From JAAYZQ01 sp034428935 (GTDB lineage Bacteria > Chloroflexota > Anaerolineae > JAAYZQ01), in contig DAOUHB010000040.1 of assembly GCA_034428935.1 (NCBI GenBank), positions 1 through 35,567 of the forward strand: a stretch of DNA of 35,567 bases, in the 5' to 3' direction. The notes beneath the pieces are model-generated. The model did not search any database and was not told where the DNA came from. It worked only from the letters and a program-made list of their open reading frames with translations. Below, piece after piece: positions 7,388-14,229 of this stretch (positions are counted from its first letter, which is position 1; the number at the start of each line of letters is the position of its first letter). The position numbers were made by a program, and so were the translations under genes.

Positions 7388-8479
7388 TTACAGGTACTCC
7401 TCCAGGCCCCGTTCTTGCAGTTCCTGGACCACCTCGCGCACGTTCTGCGCCTGATCCTTGGGGCAGACCAGGAGCGCGTCGGGCGTGTCGACGACGACGA
7501 AATCCTCCAGGCCCACGGCCGCCACCAGCCGTCCCTTGGAGGCATACAGGTAGCAGCCCTTGCTGCCCGGCGCCAGGACCCGGCCCGGCCCGCGGACGAC
7601 GTTGCCGTCCTCCCCGGCCTCCAGGAGCGCCGACAGGGCCGCCCAGTTGCCCACGTCGTTCCAGCCGACGTCCACCGGCACAGTCACCACCCGCTCGGCC
7701 TTTTCCATGACGCCATAGTCGATGGTCGTCGGGGTCAGGCCCTGCCACGCCCGTTGCAGCCTGGGCTCGCACTGGGGCGTGCCCCACAGCTTGGCCACGG
7801 CCTGCAGCTCGCCGTGTAGCTCGGGCAGCAGGCCGGCCATCTCCCACATGATGGTGGCCGCCTCCCAGATAAAGATGCCGCCGTTCCAGTAGTACTCGCC
7901 GCTCTCGACCATGCTCCGCGCCCGGTCCTCGTCGGGCTTTTCCGTAAAGCGCTCCACGTAGTAGACGGCCTGCCCCTCGTAGGTGCCCAGGAGATCGCCG
8001 CGCTGGATGTAGCCGTAGCCCGTCTCCGGCCTGTCGGGGGCGATGCCCAGGGTCACCAGTTGCCCGTCCTCGGCCACGTGGGCGGCGGCGGCGATGGCCT
8101 GGCGAAAGCCGGCCGCGTCGGCGATGACGTGGTCGGCGGGAAAGACGGCCATGATGGCGTCTTCGTCGCGCTCCAGAAGGGCCACCGCGGCCAGCCCGAT
8201 GCAGGGCGCTGTCCCCTTGGGCGCGGGCTCGGCGAGAATATTCTCGCCGGTCAATCCCGGCACCTGGCTCAAGACCGTCTCGCGGTGCTCCTCGCCGGTC
8301 ACCACCAGGACGCGCTCCAGGGGCACGAGCGGCTGGATGCGATCCACGGTCTCGCGCAGCATTGAGCGCTCGCTCGTCAGGTCCAGGAACTGCTTGGGCG
8401 TTGCCGAGCGGCTGCGAGGCCAGAGCCGCGAGCCGATGCCGCCCGCCATGATGACGGCGTATAGGTGATCGTAATTCAA
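7388..8479 (-). CDS. manC: Mannose-1-phosphate guanylyltransferase (GDP-mannose pyrophosphorylase)
   Basis: Makes GDP-mannose from GTP and mannose 1-phosphate, the sugar donor for mannosyl glycans and a precursor of GDP-fucose or GDP-rhamnose. The product is 363 residues, a single nucleotidyltransferase domain without the C-terminal isomerase of bifunctional ManC/AlgA. Motifs are MAGGIGSRLWPRS (12-24), the PKQFLDL segment, AEPAPKGTAPCIGLAA, FPADHVI, the ETGYGYI segment, FTEKPD and YWNGGIFIW. The start is TTG 8479, supported by AGGAGG 6 bases upstream; no ATG or GTG is better placed. The stop is 11 bases before the topA start, so the two are probably co-transcribed. Its placement inside an informational operon is unusual; its likely users are the glycosyltransferases at 25-34 kb. 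Confidence 0.93.
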   Translation of the reverse strand: MNYDHLYAVIMAGGIGSRLWPRSRSATPKQFLDLTSERSMLRETVDRIQPLVPLERVLVVTGEEHRETVLSQVPGLTGENILAEPAPKGTAPCIGLAAVALLERDEDAIMAVFPADHVIADAAGFRQAIAAAAHVAEDGQLVTLGIAPDRPETGYGYIQRGDLLGTYEGQAVYYVERFTEKPDEDRARSMVESGEYYWNGGIFIWEAATIMWEMAGLLPELHGELQAVAKLWGTPQCEPRLQRAWQGLTPTTIDYGVMEKAERVVTVPVDVGWNDVGNWAALSALLEAGEDGNVVRGPGRVLAPGSKGCYLYASKGRLVAAVGLEDFVVVDTPDALLVCPKDQAQNVREVVQELQERGLEEYL

Positions 8480-8550
8480 ATCAGCCTCCTGCTTGAGAGA
8501 GGTATTTTTGCGTGCCGGCCGCAGGGCAAGACACTGCGGGCACCATCATT

Positions 8551-8580
8551 GCTCGGGCACTACTCGGGCGCTGCTCGGGC
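8551..8580. repeat. Three 11-base tandem units upstream of manC
   Basis: GCTCGGGC or ACTCGGGC recurs at 8551, 8562 and 8573, an exact 11-base period, within the 111-base dprA-manC spacer. The period is close to one helical turn, as direct binding sites often are, but slippage is an equally good explanation. Confidence 0.5.
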
Positions 8581-8590
8581 CGGGAAGGGG

Positions 8591-9706
8591 TTACTCCACC
8601 ACGTACTCCACGCGGCCTTCGCGCGCCACCACGTAGCTCATGCCACCCACCTGGCGGACCATGCCCTTCAGCTCCATGAGGGCCAGCGTGCTGCTGACCT
8701 GGGCGATGGGCAGATTGACCGCCCGGCCCAGGGCATCCACGTGCAGGGGCTCGGCCGACATGTGCTGGAGCAGCAGGGCCTCGGTCTCGTTCTCGGGCAG
8801 GATCGCCCGCACCTGAGCCTGCTCGCTGACCATGGTCAGGTTCAGCTCCTCCAAAACGTCGCCGACGGTGCAGACCATCTTGGCGCCCTGTTGGATGAGG
8901 CGGTTGGTCCCCCGGCAGTTGCGGGCAAAGATGCTGCCCGGCACCGCCAGGACCTCGCGCCCCTGTTCCGCCGCAAAGTCGGCGGTGATGAGGGCGCCGC
9001 TGCCCATGTCTCCCTCCACGACCAGGGTCCCCAGGGCCAGGCCGCTCACAATCCGGTTGCGAGGCGGAAAGTTGCGCGACTCGGGCCGGGTCCCCAGCGG
9101 ATACTCGCTGACGAGCGCGCCCCGCTCGACGATCTCGGCCGCCAGCCGCGCATTCTCGTGGGGATAGACGACGTCGACGCCGCAGCCCAGCACGGCCAGG
9201 GTTCGCCCCCCGGCCTGCAAGCAGCTCCGGTGGGCGACGGTGTCGATGCCCCGCGCCAGGCCGCTGATCACCGTCACGCCCGCCTGTGCCAGGCCGGTGG
9301 AGAGCATCTGGGCGGCCTCCTTGCCATACACCGAAGCGCGCCGCGTGCCGACGATGGCCACTGCCCACTCGTCGCGGGTCTCGATGCTGCCCCGCACGTA
9401 GAGCACGGGTGGTGGGTTATAGACCTGGCGCAGATTGGGAGGGTAATCCGCGTCTTCCCAGGTCATGACCGTCACCCCCTGGCGCTCGAGCCGGCGGACC
9501 TCGGCTTCCAGGTCCAGCCCGTCTCTCAGCTTAACCAGGTTGACGATAGAGCGCCGGTCCAGGCCTGCCTGCTGCAGCTCGTGGATGGGCGCCTTCCAGG
9601 CCAGCTCCAGCTCGCCAAAGTAGTCCAGGAGGGCCCGCAAGCGCGCCGCGCCAATGCCCGACACCTTGCTAAAGCCCACCCAAAAACGAACGCCGTCCCT
9701 AGACAT
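8591..9706 (-). CDS. dprA: DNA-processing protein DprA
   Basis: DprA binds incoming single-stranded DNA during natural transformation and loads RecA. The product is 371 residues, typical of the family. An N-terminal helix-hairpin-helix/SAM-like region (about 10-70) precedes the Rossmann-like DNA-binding core, visible as AIVGTRRASVYG, GLARGIDTVAH, LAVLGCGVDVVYP, SEYPLGTRPESRNFPPRNRI, GDMGSGALITADFAAEQGR and AVPGSIF. A C-terminal winged-helix DML1-like domain (about 300-371) ends the protein. The start ATG 9706 has a GGAG-containing upstream site. The stop lies 111 bases before manC and the start 44 bases after the rimM stop. All core motifs are intact, so competence-related function is plausible, although many non-competent bacteria also keep dprA. 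Confidence 0.95.
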   Translation of the reverse strand: MSRDGVRFWVGFSKVSGIGAARLRALLDYFGELELAWKAPIHELQQAGLDRRSIVNLVKLRDGLDLEAEVRRLERQGVTVMTWEDADYPPNLRQVYNPPPVLYVRGSIETRDEWAVAIVGTRRASVYGKEAAQMLSTGLAQAGVTVISGLARGIDTVAHRSCLQAGGRTLAVLGCGVDVVYPHENARLAAEIVERGALVSEYPLGTRPESRNFPPRNRIVSGLALGTLVVEGDMGSGALITADFAAEQGREVLAVPGSIFARNCRGTNRLIQQGAKMVCTVGDVLEELNLTMVSEQAQVRAILPENETEALLLQHMSAEPLHVDALGRAVNLPIAQVSSTLALMELKGMVRQVGGMSYVVAREGRVEYVVE

Positions 9707-9750
9707 TCTCCGCGGCTCCTTTGCCCGGGGTCAAACCAGGCGCGCCCCGC

Positions 9751-10332
9751 CTAGCCGAGCCCCTCCATCACGTGGACGACGAGACGCCCGGCCTCGAGGT
9801 CGATGTCCTGGATCACGTCTTGGATGGCCGGCAGCAGGATTTCGCGGCGGGTGCCCGCGTCCCGAACGACGTAAATCTCGTTAGCCCGGGAGTAGAGAAT
9901 GTCGGCAACCGTTCCCAGGAACTCGCCCGCCATGGTCCAGACTTCCAGGCCCACGATCTGGTGCTCGTAGTACTCACCCTCTTCCAGGGGGATGGCCTCT
10001 TCCAGGGGGACAAACAGCAGCGTCCCGCACTGCGCCAGCGCCGCGGTCCGATCGTCGCAGCCTTCCAGCTTGACCAGAACGTGGCCGCCGTGGAGGCGCG
10101 TGCTCTCCACGCGGCAGGCGACCGGACTTTCGTCGTCGGGCCCCAGGTACACGCGCTTCAGGCGCGCAAAGCGCTGGGGGTCGTCGCTCATGATCGCGAC
10201 CTTGAGCTCGCCCCGCACGCCGTGGGCTCCAACGACCTGGCCCACTGTTAAAAAACGGGGCTCAGAAGCACGGTCGCGCCCCCCTGAGCCCCGTTCAGAT
10301 TCTCTGTCCGGCCGCCTCTCGGCCTCGCCCAC
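9751..10332 (-). CDS. rimM: Ribosome maturation factor RimM
   Basis: RimM binds S19 and helps mature the 30S head and 16S rRNA. The product is 193 residues when started at GTG 10332, whose first base is also the last base of the khpA stop (TAGTG), implying translational coupling. The conserved core starts at about residue 26 with RFLTVGQVVGAHGVRGELKV and continues through a two-domain layout; the PRC-barrel part includes EYYEHQIVGLEV, GTVADIL and LLPAI. Residues 1-25 are a charged, Arg/Glu/Gly-rich extension of no known function. This extension is encoded by a perfect 12-bp stem-loop ending in six Ts on the coding strand, so a terminator-like structure lies inside the reading frame. A GTG start at 10245 would cut into the first beta strand and lacks a ribosome binding site, so I prefer 10332. 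Confidence 0.93.
   Translation of the reverse strand: MGEAERRPDRESERGSGGRDRASEPRFLTVGQVVGAHGVRGELKVAIMSDDPQRFARLKRVYLGPDDESPVACRVESTRLHGGHVLVKLEGCDDRTAALAQCGTLLFVPLEEAIPLEEGEYYEHQIVGLEVWTMAGEFLGTVADILYSRANEIYVVRDAGTRREILLPAIQDVIQDIDLEAGRLVVHVMEGLG
10250..10295 (-). terminator. Intrinsic-terminator structure within the 5' part of rimM
   Basis: On the + strand AACGGGGCTCAG (10254-10265) and CTGAGCCCCGTT (10284-10295) are perfect inverted repeats separated by 18 bases. On the - strand the stem is followed by six Ts (complement of 10250-10255, overlapping the stem base). It would stop or pause RNA polymerase coming from rpsP-khpA. The T-run encodes part of the conserved RFL of RimM, so the hairpin is within coding sequence. 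Translating ribosomes would melt it, which makes attenuation coupled to translation possible. Confidence 0.75.
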
Positions 10333-10565
10333 TACACGATCTCCAGCGTAACACGCCGGCCCTGGCGTGCAGCCGCTGCGCGCAGCAGCGTCCGCATCGC
10401 ATTGGCGACACGTCCCTGTTTGCCGATGACTCGACCCATGTCCTCGGGCGACACGCGCAACTCGTAGATAGTGGCGCTGGTCCCTTCGATCTCCTCGACA
10501 AAGACCCGGTCGGGATCGTCGACGAGCGATTTGGCCATGTACTCGATCAACTCTTTCAGGTTCAT
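10332..10565 (-). CDS. khpA: KH-domain RNA-binding protein KhpA (YlqC family)
   Basis: A small single-KH RNA-binding protein that partners with KhpB in other bacteria and is regularly encoded between rpsP and rimM. The product is 77 residues, the standard length. The diagnostic GxxG loop is within MGRVIGKQGRVANAMRTLL (about 43-61), preceded by the EEIEGTSATIYELRVSPED strands. The ATG at 10565 follows a GAGAGGC site. The stop overlaps the rimM start by one base and the gene starts 37 bases after rpsP ends. RNA binding is a family property; no specific target can be read from the sequence. Confidence 0.93.
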   Translation of the reverse strand: MNLKELIEYMAKSLVDDPDRVFVEEIEGTSATIYELRVSPEDMGRVIGKQGRVANAMRTLLRAAAARQGRRVTLEIV

Positions 10566-10602
10566 GTTCTGCCTCTCTTTCTAGAGTGTTTGAGGAGCGT
10601 GA

Positions 10603-11112
10603 TCAATCTTCGTCGTCCAGATCTTCCTCTTCGTCTAGGTCATACTCGTCTTCGTCGAGATCTTCTTCCTCTTCCCATTCCTCTTCTTCGTCTTCGTCGT
10701 CGAGCTCGGCCTCTTCTTCAAACTCGGCCTCTTCTCCCTCGGGAAGCAGCTCTTCCTGCTCTTCGAACGCCGAGGGTGACGCCTGTTCGGCGGCGGGTTC
10801 CTGCGCCTGGGCCCGGAACTGGGCTGCCAGTTGCTCGACCGAGATCTCTCCACGGCGGACGGCGGCCGCCTGGGCCATGATTCCCAGTTGGTCGAGCATG
10901 CGCTGTACCGCGGCGCTCGGTTGGGCGCCGGAGCCGAGCCAGTAGAGGGCGCGCTCAACGTCGATCTCGACGGTGGGCGGTTGGGTTCGCGGGTTGTAGT
11001 GACCAATAACCTCGATAAACTTGCCATCACGGGGCGCCTTGCTGTCGGTCACTACGACACGGTAATGCGGTTGCTTCTTCGCGCCGGTGCGGCGCAGTCG
11101 AATCTTCACCAT
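10603..11112 (-). CDS. rpsP: 30S ribosomal protein S16 with long acidic C-terminal tail
   Basis: S16 stabilises the 16S rRNA 5' domain during 30S assembly. The core is canonical (KIRLRRTGAKKQPHYRVVVTDSKAPRDGKFIEVIGHYNP, then the DVERALYWLGSGAQPSAAVQRMLDQLGI region). The family is usually about 80-100 residues, but this product is 169. Residues 86-115 form an Ala/Gln-rich linker, and of the final 54 residues (116-169) I count 39 Asp or Glu. The tail has an internal near-duplication (EEDLDEDEYDLDEEEDLDDED) and is encoded by GAA/GAG/GAT/GAC runs with many GAA codons, unlike the neighbours. The start is ATG 11112; AGGAGG lies about 13 bases upstream, a long spacing. Next upstream is ffh, 93 bases away. 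Confidence 0.95.
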   Translation of the reverse strand: MVKIRLRRTGAKKQPHYRVVVTDSKAPRDGKFIEVIGHYNPRTQPPTVEIDVERALYWLGSGAQPSAAVQRMLDQLGIMAQAAAVRRGEISVEQLAAQFRAQAQEPAAEQASPSAFEEQEELLPEGEEAEFEEEAELDDEDEEEEWEEEEDLDEDEYDLDEEEDLDDED

Positions 11113-11162
11113 TGCTTTCTCGAGACCTCCTTATTGGTCTGGCCAGTCTTGATTATGAACTT

Positions 11163-11178
11163 CGGCTGGACCCAGCCG
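11163..11178. other. Short perfect hairpin in the ffh-rpsP spacer
   Basis: CGGCTGG (11163-11169) and CCAGCCG (11172-11178) are perfect inverted repeats around two bases. No T-run follows on the - strand, so it is not a standard terminator. It could be a processing or stability hairpin between ffh and rpsP, or an S16 autoregulatory leader; neither can be shown here. Confidence 0.35.
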
Positions 11179-11205
11179 GCAACAAACTCCCTTGTCTGGG
11201 CCTGC

Positions 11206-12561
11206 CTATCCACCCTGGCCACCCAGCATAGATAGCAACCCACGCATGCCACCGCGACCCCCGCGCTTGCCCCCGCCGCCCATTTGCTTCATGAGGCGTT
11301 GCATCTGGCGAAACTGGGAGAGAAGATCGTTGACCTCGGTGACCGACGTCCCCGATCCCCGGGCGATTCGTCGCTTGCGGCTGCCGTTTATGACCCGCGG
11401 ACTGCGGCGCTCCTCAATGGTCATAGAATTGATGATGGCCTCGATGACCTTCATTTGCTGGTCGGTGACGTCGGGCTGCAAATCTCGGGTGAGTTGCGAC
11501 ATCCCGGGAATCATGTCCAGCAATTGGCTCAAGGGCCCCATCTTTTTCAGTTCTTGGAGCTGGTCGCGAAAGTCCTCCAGGTTGAACTCACCCTTGACCA
11601 GCCTCTCGCCCATCCGGACGGCCTGATCCTGGTCCATGACCTGCTGTGCCTTTTCGATGGCGGTCAGCATGTCGCCCATGCCCAGGATGCGGCTGGCGAG
11701 GCGATCCGGATAAAAGACCTCCAGGGCATCGGTCTTTTCGCCGACGCCCATGAACTTGATGGGCACACCGGTCACGGAACGCACCGAGATGGCGGCGCCA
11801 CCCCGGGCATCGCCGTCGACCTTGGTGAGGATCAACCCGGTAACGCCCACCCGCTTGTTAAACTCGTCGGCCACGCGCACGGCGTCCTGGCCGGTCATGG
11901 CATCCACCACCAGGAGCACTTCCTGGGGGTCCGTGCGCGCCTTGACCTGTTCCAGCTCACCCATCAACTCGTCGTCGATGTGCAGGCGGCCGGCTGTGTC
12001 CAGCAGGACGACGCTGTAGGCCGCTTCCCGCGCCCGCTTGAGGGCGTTGGCGCAGATCTGGGGCGGGGGCACCTTGTTCCCCTCGCTGTGGACGGGAATG
12101 TCCAGTTGCTTGCCCAGGACCTCGATCTGGGTGATGGCCGCCGGCCTGCGGGTGTCGGCGGCCACCATCAGGGGCCGCTGGCCCGCCTGGCGCAGGTTCA
12201 GCGCCAGCTTGGCCGCCGTCGTGGTCTTGCCCGAGCCCTGCAACCCCACCAACATGATCACGTGGGGTGACGGGCCCGAGAGGTTGAGCCGCGCCGGTTC
12301 TCCCAGCGTGGCGATCAACTCCTCGTGTACGATCTTGATGACCTGTTGCGCCGGGGTCAGGCTGCGCATCACCTCGGCCCCCACCGCCCGCTCGCGCACG
12401 CGCTGGACAAAGTCCTTGACGACCTTGAAGTTGACGTCGGCTTCTAACAGCGCCAGGCGTACCTCGCGCAGGGCCACGTCCACGTCGGCTTCGCTCAGCT
12501 TCCCCCGGCTGGATAGCTTTTCAAATACTCCCTGTAACTTGTCCTGTAAATTCTCGAACAC
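11206..12561 (-). CDS. ffh: Signal recognition particle protein Ffh (SRP54)
   Basis: The SRP GTPase binds signal sequences as they leave the ribosome and targets them to FtsY at the membrane. The product is 451 residues, the normal length. The N domain spans about 1-85. The G domain has the P-loop GLQGSGKTTTAAKLA (106-120), DTRRPAA, the G-3 motif LLDTAGRLHID, TKVDGDARGG and the GVGEK closing loop. The Met-rich M domain (about 300-451) includes the SRP-RNA-binding segment RVINGSRKRRIARGSGTSVTEVNDLL and ends in a Gly/Met/Arg-rich tail. The start is GTG 12561. A good promoter lies 42-70 bases upstream, so the rpsP-khpA chain probably begins here. Confidence 0.97.
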   Translation of the reverse strand: MFENLQDKLQGVFEKLSSRGKLSEADVDVALREVRLALLEADVNFKVVKDFVQRVRERAVGAEVMRSLTPAQQVIKIVHEELIATLGEPARLNLSGPSPHVIMLVGLQGSGKTTTAAKLALNLRQAGQRPLMVAADTRRPAAITQIEVLGKQLDIPVHSEGNKVPPPQICANALKRAREAAYSVVLLDTAGRLHIDDELMGELEQVKARTDPQEVLLVVDAMTGQDAVRVADEFNKRVGVTGLILTKVDGDARGGAAISVRSVTGVPIKFMGVGEKTDALEVFYPDRLASRILGMGDMLTAIEKAQQVMDQDQAVRMGERLVKGEFNLEDFRDQLQELKKMGPLSQLLDMIPGMSQLTRDLQPDVTDQQMKVIEAIINSMTIEERRSPRVINGSRKRRIARGSGTSVTEVNDLLSQFRQMQRLMKQMGGGGKRGGRGGMRGLLSMLGGQGG

Positions 12562-12578
12562 GTCCTATTCCTATGCTC

Positions 12579-12591
12579 ACCCGGTCCGGGT
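12579..12591. promoter_or_regulatory. Palindrome in the ffh leader
   Basis: ACCCGG-T-CCGGGT is a perfect 13-base palindrome with a central T, located between the ffh -10 box and the start codon. The single-base centre makes it unlikely to work as an RNA hairpin without melting inner pairs, so a protein-binding site is possible. No regulator can be named. Confidence 0.3.
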
Positions 12592-12602
12592 ATGGAGCCT
12601 AT

Positions 12603-12631
12603 ATTGTATGCGAGAAGAGGGATTTCGTCAA
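12603..12631 (-). promoter_or_regulatory. Sigma-70-type promoter for ffh operon
   Basis: On the - strand TTGACG (complement of 12626-12631), a 17-base spacer and TACAAT (complement of 12603-12608) match the consensus closely. The expected start of transcription is near 12596, giving a leader of about 35 bases before the ffh GTG at 12561. Confidence 0.75.
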
Positions 12632-12654
12632 GCCCGGGATTGTTTTGCGTAGGG

Positions 12655-13590
12655 TTACCCCAAAGTCGAGCCCGCGAAATCGCGCCGGCCCTGCGCAAAG
12701 GCGTGTACGTCCATGGCGCTCTTGCCGGCGAGCTGCACCTGCAGCAGCTCCAACACCCCTTCGCCCGTGACGACCCCGGTCCCCGGCGCCAGGTCGACCA
12801 CCCGCCCGGGCCCGGCGCCCCCGGGGCCCGGACGGCCCGGCAGGGGGCGGGCTCGCAATATCTTGAGCCGCTGCCCCGCCCACGCCGTGTAGGCGCCGGG
12901 CCAGGGATCGCAGGCCCGCACCTGGCGGTCCAGGTGGGACGCCGTAAGCGCCCAGTCCAGCAGCCCATCTTCCTTCTGCAACGTCCGGCAATAGGTCGCC
13001 TGCGAATCGTCCTGGGGCCGCGGCGCGATGCGACCCTCGAGCCAGCCGGGCAAGGCCTCGACGAGCAGGCTGGCGCCAAGCCGGGCAAGATCCGCCGTCA
13101 AGCTGCCGGTGGTGTCGTCCGGGCGGATGGGCCAGTCGGCCTGGGCCAGCATTGGCCCCGTGTCCAACCCCTCGTCCATGCGCATGATGGTCACACCCGT
13201 CCGCTCGTCGCCCGCCAGGATGGCCGCGGGGATGGGCGCCGCGCCCCGGTAGCGGGGCAGCAGCGAGGCGTGGACGTTCAGGCAGCCGTGGGGCGGGATG
13301 GCCAGCACCTCGGGCCGCAGAATCTGGCCAAAGGCGGCGACGACGACGAGGTCCGGCCGCCAGGCCACCAGGCGCTCCACCGCCTCGGGCCGGCGCAGCG
13401 TCGGCGGCTGGATCACCTCCAGGCCGAGGGCCCCGGCCGCCTCCTTGACCGGCGGCGCCACCAGCCGGCGCCCCCGACCCGCCGGCCGGTCGGGCTGCGT
13501 CACCACGCCCACCACCTGGTGGTCCCGCGCCAGCGCCTGCAGCGACGGCACCGCAAAGTCGGGCGTACCCATGAAAACAATTCGCGCCAT
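12655..13590 (-). CDS. fmt: Methionyl-tRNA formyltransferase
   Basis: Formylates the amino group of Met on initiator tRNA using 10-formyl-tetrahydrofolate, in the cytoplasm. The product is 311 residues, the normal size. The N-terminal formyltransferase domain starts MARIVFMGTPDFAVPSL and contains the catalytic set N105 and H107 (NVHASLLPRYRGAAPI) and D143 (GLDTGPML). The flexible RGRRLVAPPVK segment that contacts tRNA is present, and the C-terminal OB-like domain covers about 205-311. The ATG at 13590 has GGAGG 6 bases upstream. It lies 93 bases before ffh, which has its own promoter, and is transcribed divergently from the DUF4870-like gene. In many bacteria fmt is next to def; def is not in this window. 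Confidence 0.96.
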   Translation of the reverse strand: MARIVFMGTPDFAVPSLQALARDHQVVGVVTQPDRPAGRGRRLVAPPVKEAAGALGLEVIQPPTLRRPEAVERLVAWRPDLVVVAAFGQILRPEVLAIPPHGCLNVHASLLPRYRGAAPIPAAILAGDERTGVTIMRMDEGLDTGPMLAQADWPIRPDDTTGSLTADLARLGASLLVEALPGWLEGRIAPRPQDDSQATYCRTLQKEDGLLDWALTASHLDRQVRACDPWPGAYTAWAGQRLKILRARPLPGRPGPGGAGPGRVVDLAPGTGVVTGEGVLELLQVQLAGKSAMDVHAFAQGRRDFAGSTLG

Positions 13591-13611
13591 GATCTCCCTC
13601 CGTCAAAAAGC

Positions 13612-13640
13612 ATTGTATCACATCCCGCCACGCCAACCAA
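13612..13640 (-). promoter_or_regulatory. Probable promoter for fmt
   Basis: On the - strand TTGGTT (complement of 13635-13640), a 17-base spacer and TACAAT (complement of 13612-13617). The -10 box is good and the -35 weak. The start of transcription would be only about 15 bases before the fmt ATG at 13590, enough to include the GGAGG site. Confidence 0.5.
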
Positions 13641-13679
13641 ACGTCACGGCCCCGGGGATTCGGCAGGCTCCTCGTGGGT

Positions 13680-13708
13680 TTGACAATTCTTCCGGAGACT
13701 GCTAAAAT
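13680..13708 (+). promoter_or_regulatory. Strong sigma-70-type promoter for the DUF4870-like gene
   Basis: TTGACA (13680-13685), a 17-base spacer and TAAAAT (13703-13708). The -35 box is a perfect consensus match. It is divergent from the fmt promoter and drives the small membrane protein gene at 13768 after a leader of roughly 53 bases. Confidence 0.8.
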
Positions 13709-13767
13709 GGTAGGGCGCTGGCATCGACGCCGGGCGCGCGAAAGAACACCGAAAGGAGGTGAACAAG

Positions 13768-14133
13768 ATGGAAGAGGAATATGGCATTCCGCCCGCTGGC
13801 GACGTCACCGACAATGACAAGCTTATGGCTGCCCTGTCTTACCCCATTCCCATCGTCGCCATCGTTATCCTGCTGGCCGAAGATATGAAGGCCCGCCCGT
13901 TCCAGAGGTTTCACGCCGTTCAGGCCCTGGCAGCCAACATTGTCCTCTGGGTCCTGGTCGTGCTGCTGGGCTGTATCCTGGCGGCGATTACATTCTTCAT
14001 AGGTGGGGTGTGTGGCTTTGGCGCAATTTTGCTGTGGTTCATCACGGTCTATTGGGCCTACGAGGCGTATCAGGGCAAGTACTTTGAGATTCCCTGGCTG
14101 ACCGAGTTCCTGAAGGGTCAGAATTGGCTGTAA
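13768..14133 (+). CDS. Small integral membrane protein, DUF4870-like
   Basis: A 121-residue protein with a short acidic N-terminus (MEEEYGIPPAGDV) and about three hydrophobic segments: roughly 25-38, 52-78 and 80-98. The layout of a first short helix, an amphipathic RPFQRFHAVQAL stretch (43-54) and two long helices resembles DUF4870/YtjA-type proteins, where a conserved F-H-A-x-Q-A motif follows the first helix. Function is unknown in that family. The start is ATG 13768 because AAAGGAGG lies 8 bases upstream; the GTG at 13759 overlaps that site. It has its own strong promoter and is followed by a terminator at 14162-14196, so it is probably a well-expressed single-gene transcript. Confidence 0.85.
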   Translation: MEEEYGIPPAGDVTDNDKLMAALSYPIPIVAIVILLAEDMKARPFQRFHAVQALAANIVLWVLVVLLGCILAAITFFIGGVCGFGAILLWFITVYWAYEAYQGKYFEIPWLTEFLKGQNWL

Positions 14134-14161
14134 AGCAGCCTGCTTATCGAGGTTGACCGCG

Positions 14162-14196
14162 GAGCGAGGGCCCACTGTGCCTCGCTCTTGCTTTTT
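14162..14196 (+). terminator. Intrinsic terminator after the DUF4870-like gene
   Basis: GAGCGAGG (14162-14169) pairs perfectly with CCTCGCTC (14180-14187) around a 10-base loop and is followed by TTGCTTTTT. It ends 33 bases before the recJ ATG, which argues against the alternative TTG start of recJ at 14188. Confidence 0.8.
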
Positions 14197-14229
14197 GCCC
14201 ACCGGGACGGGCACGCGGAAAGGATCACG

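Noticed and set aside
5208..7454. 748-codon open frame on the + strand opposite topA
   Set aside because: Antisense shadow; the topA frame has complete Toprim, catalytic Tyr and zinc-finger motifs, whereas this frame has none.
7377..7847. N-terminal extension of topA into manC
   Set aside because: The frame is open but overlaps the conserved C-terminus of ManC; the GTG at 7376 directly precedes the zinc ribbon and has an upstream ribosome binding site.
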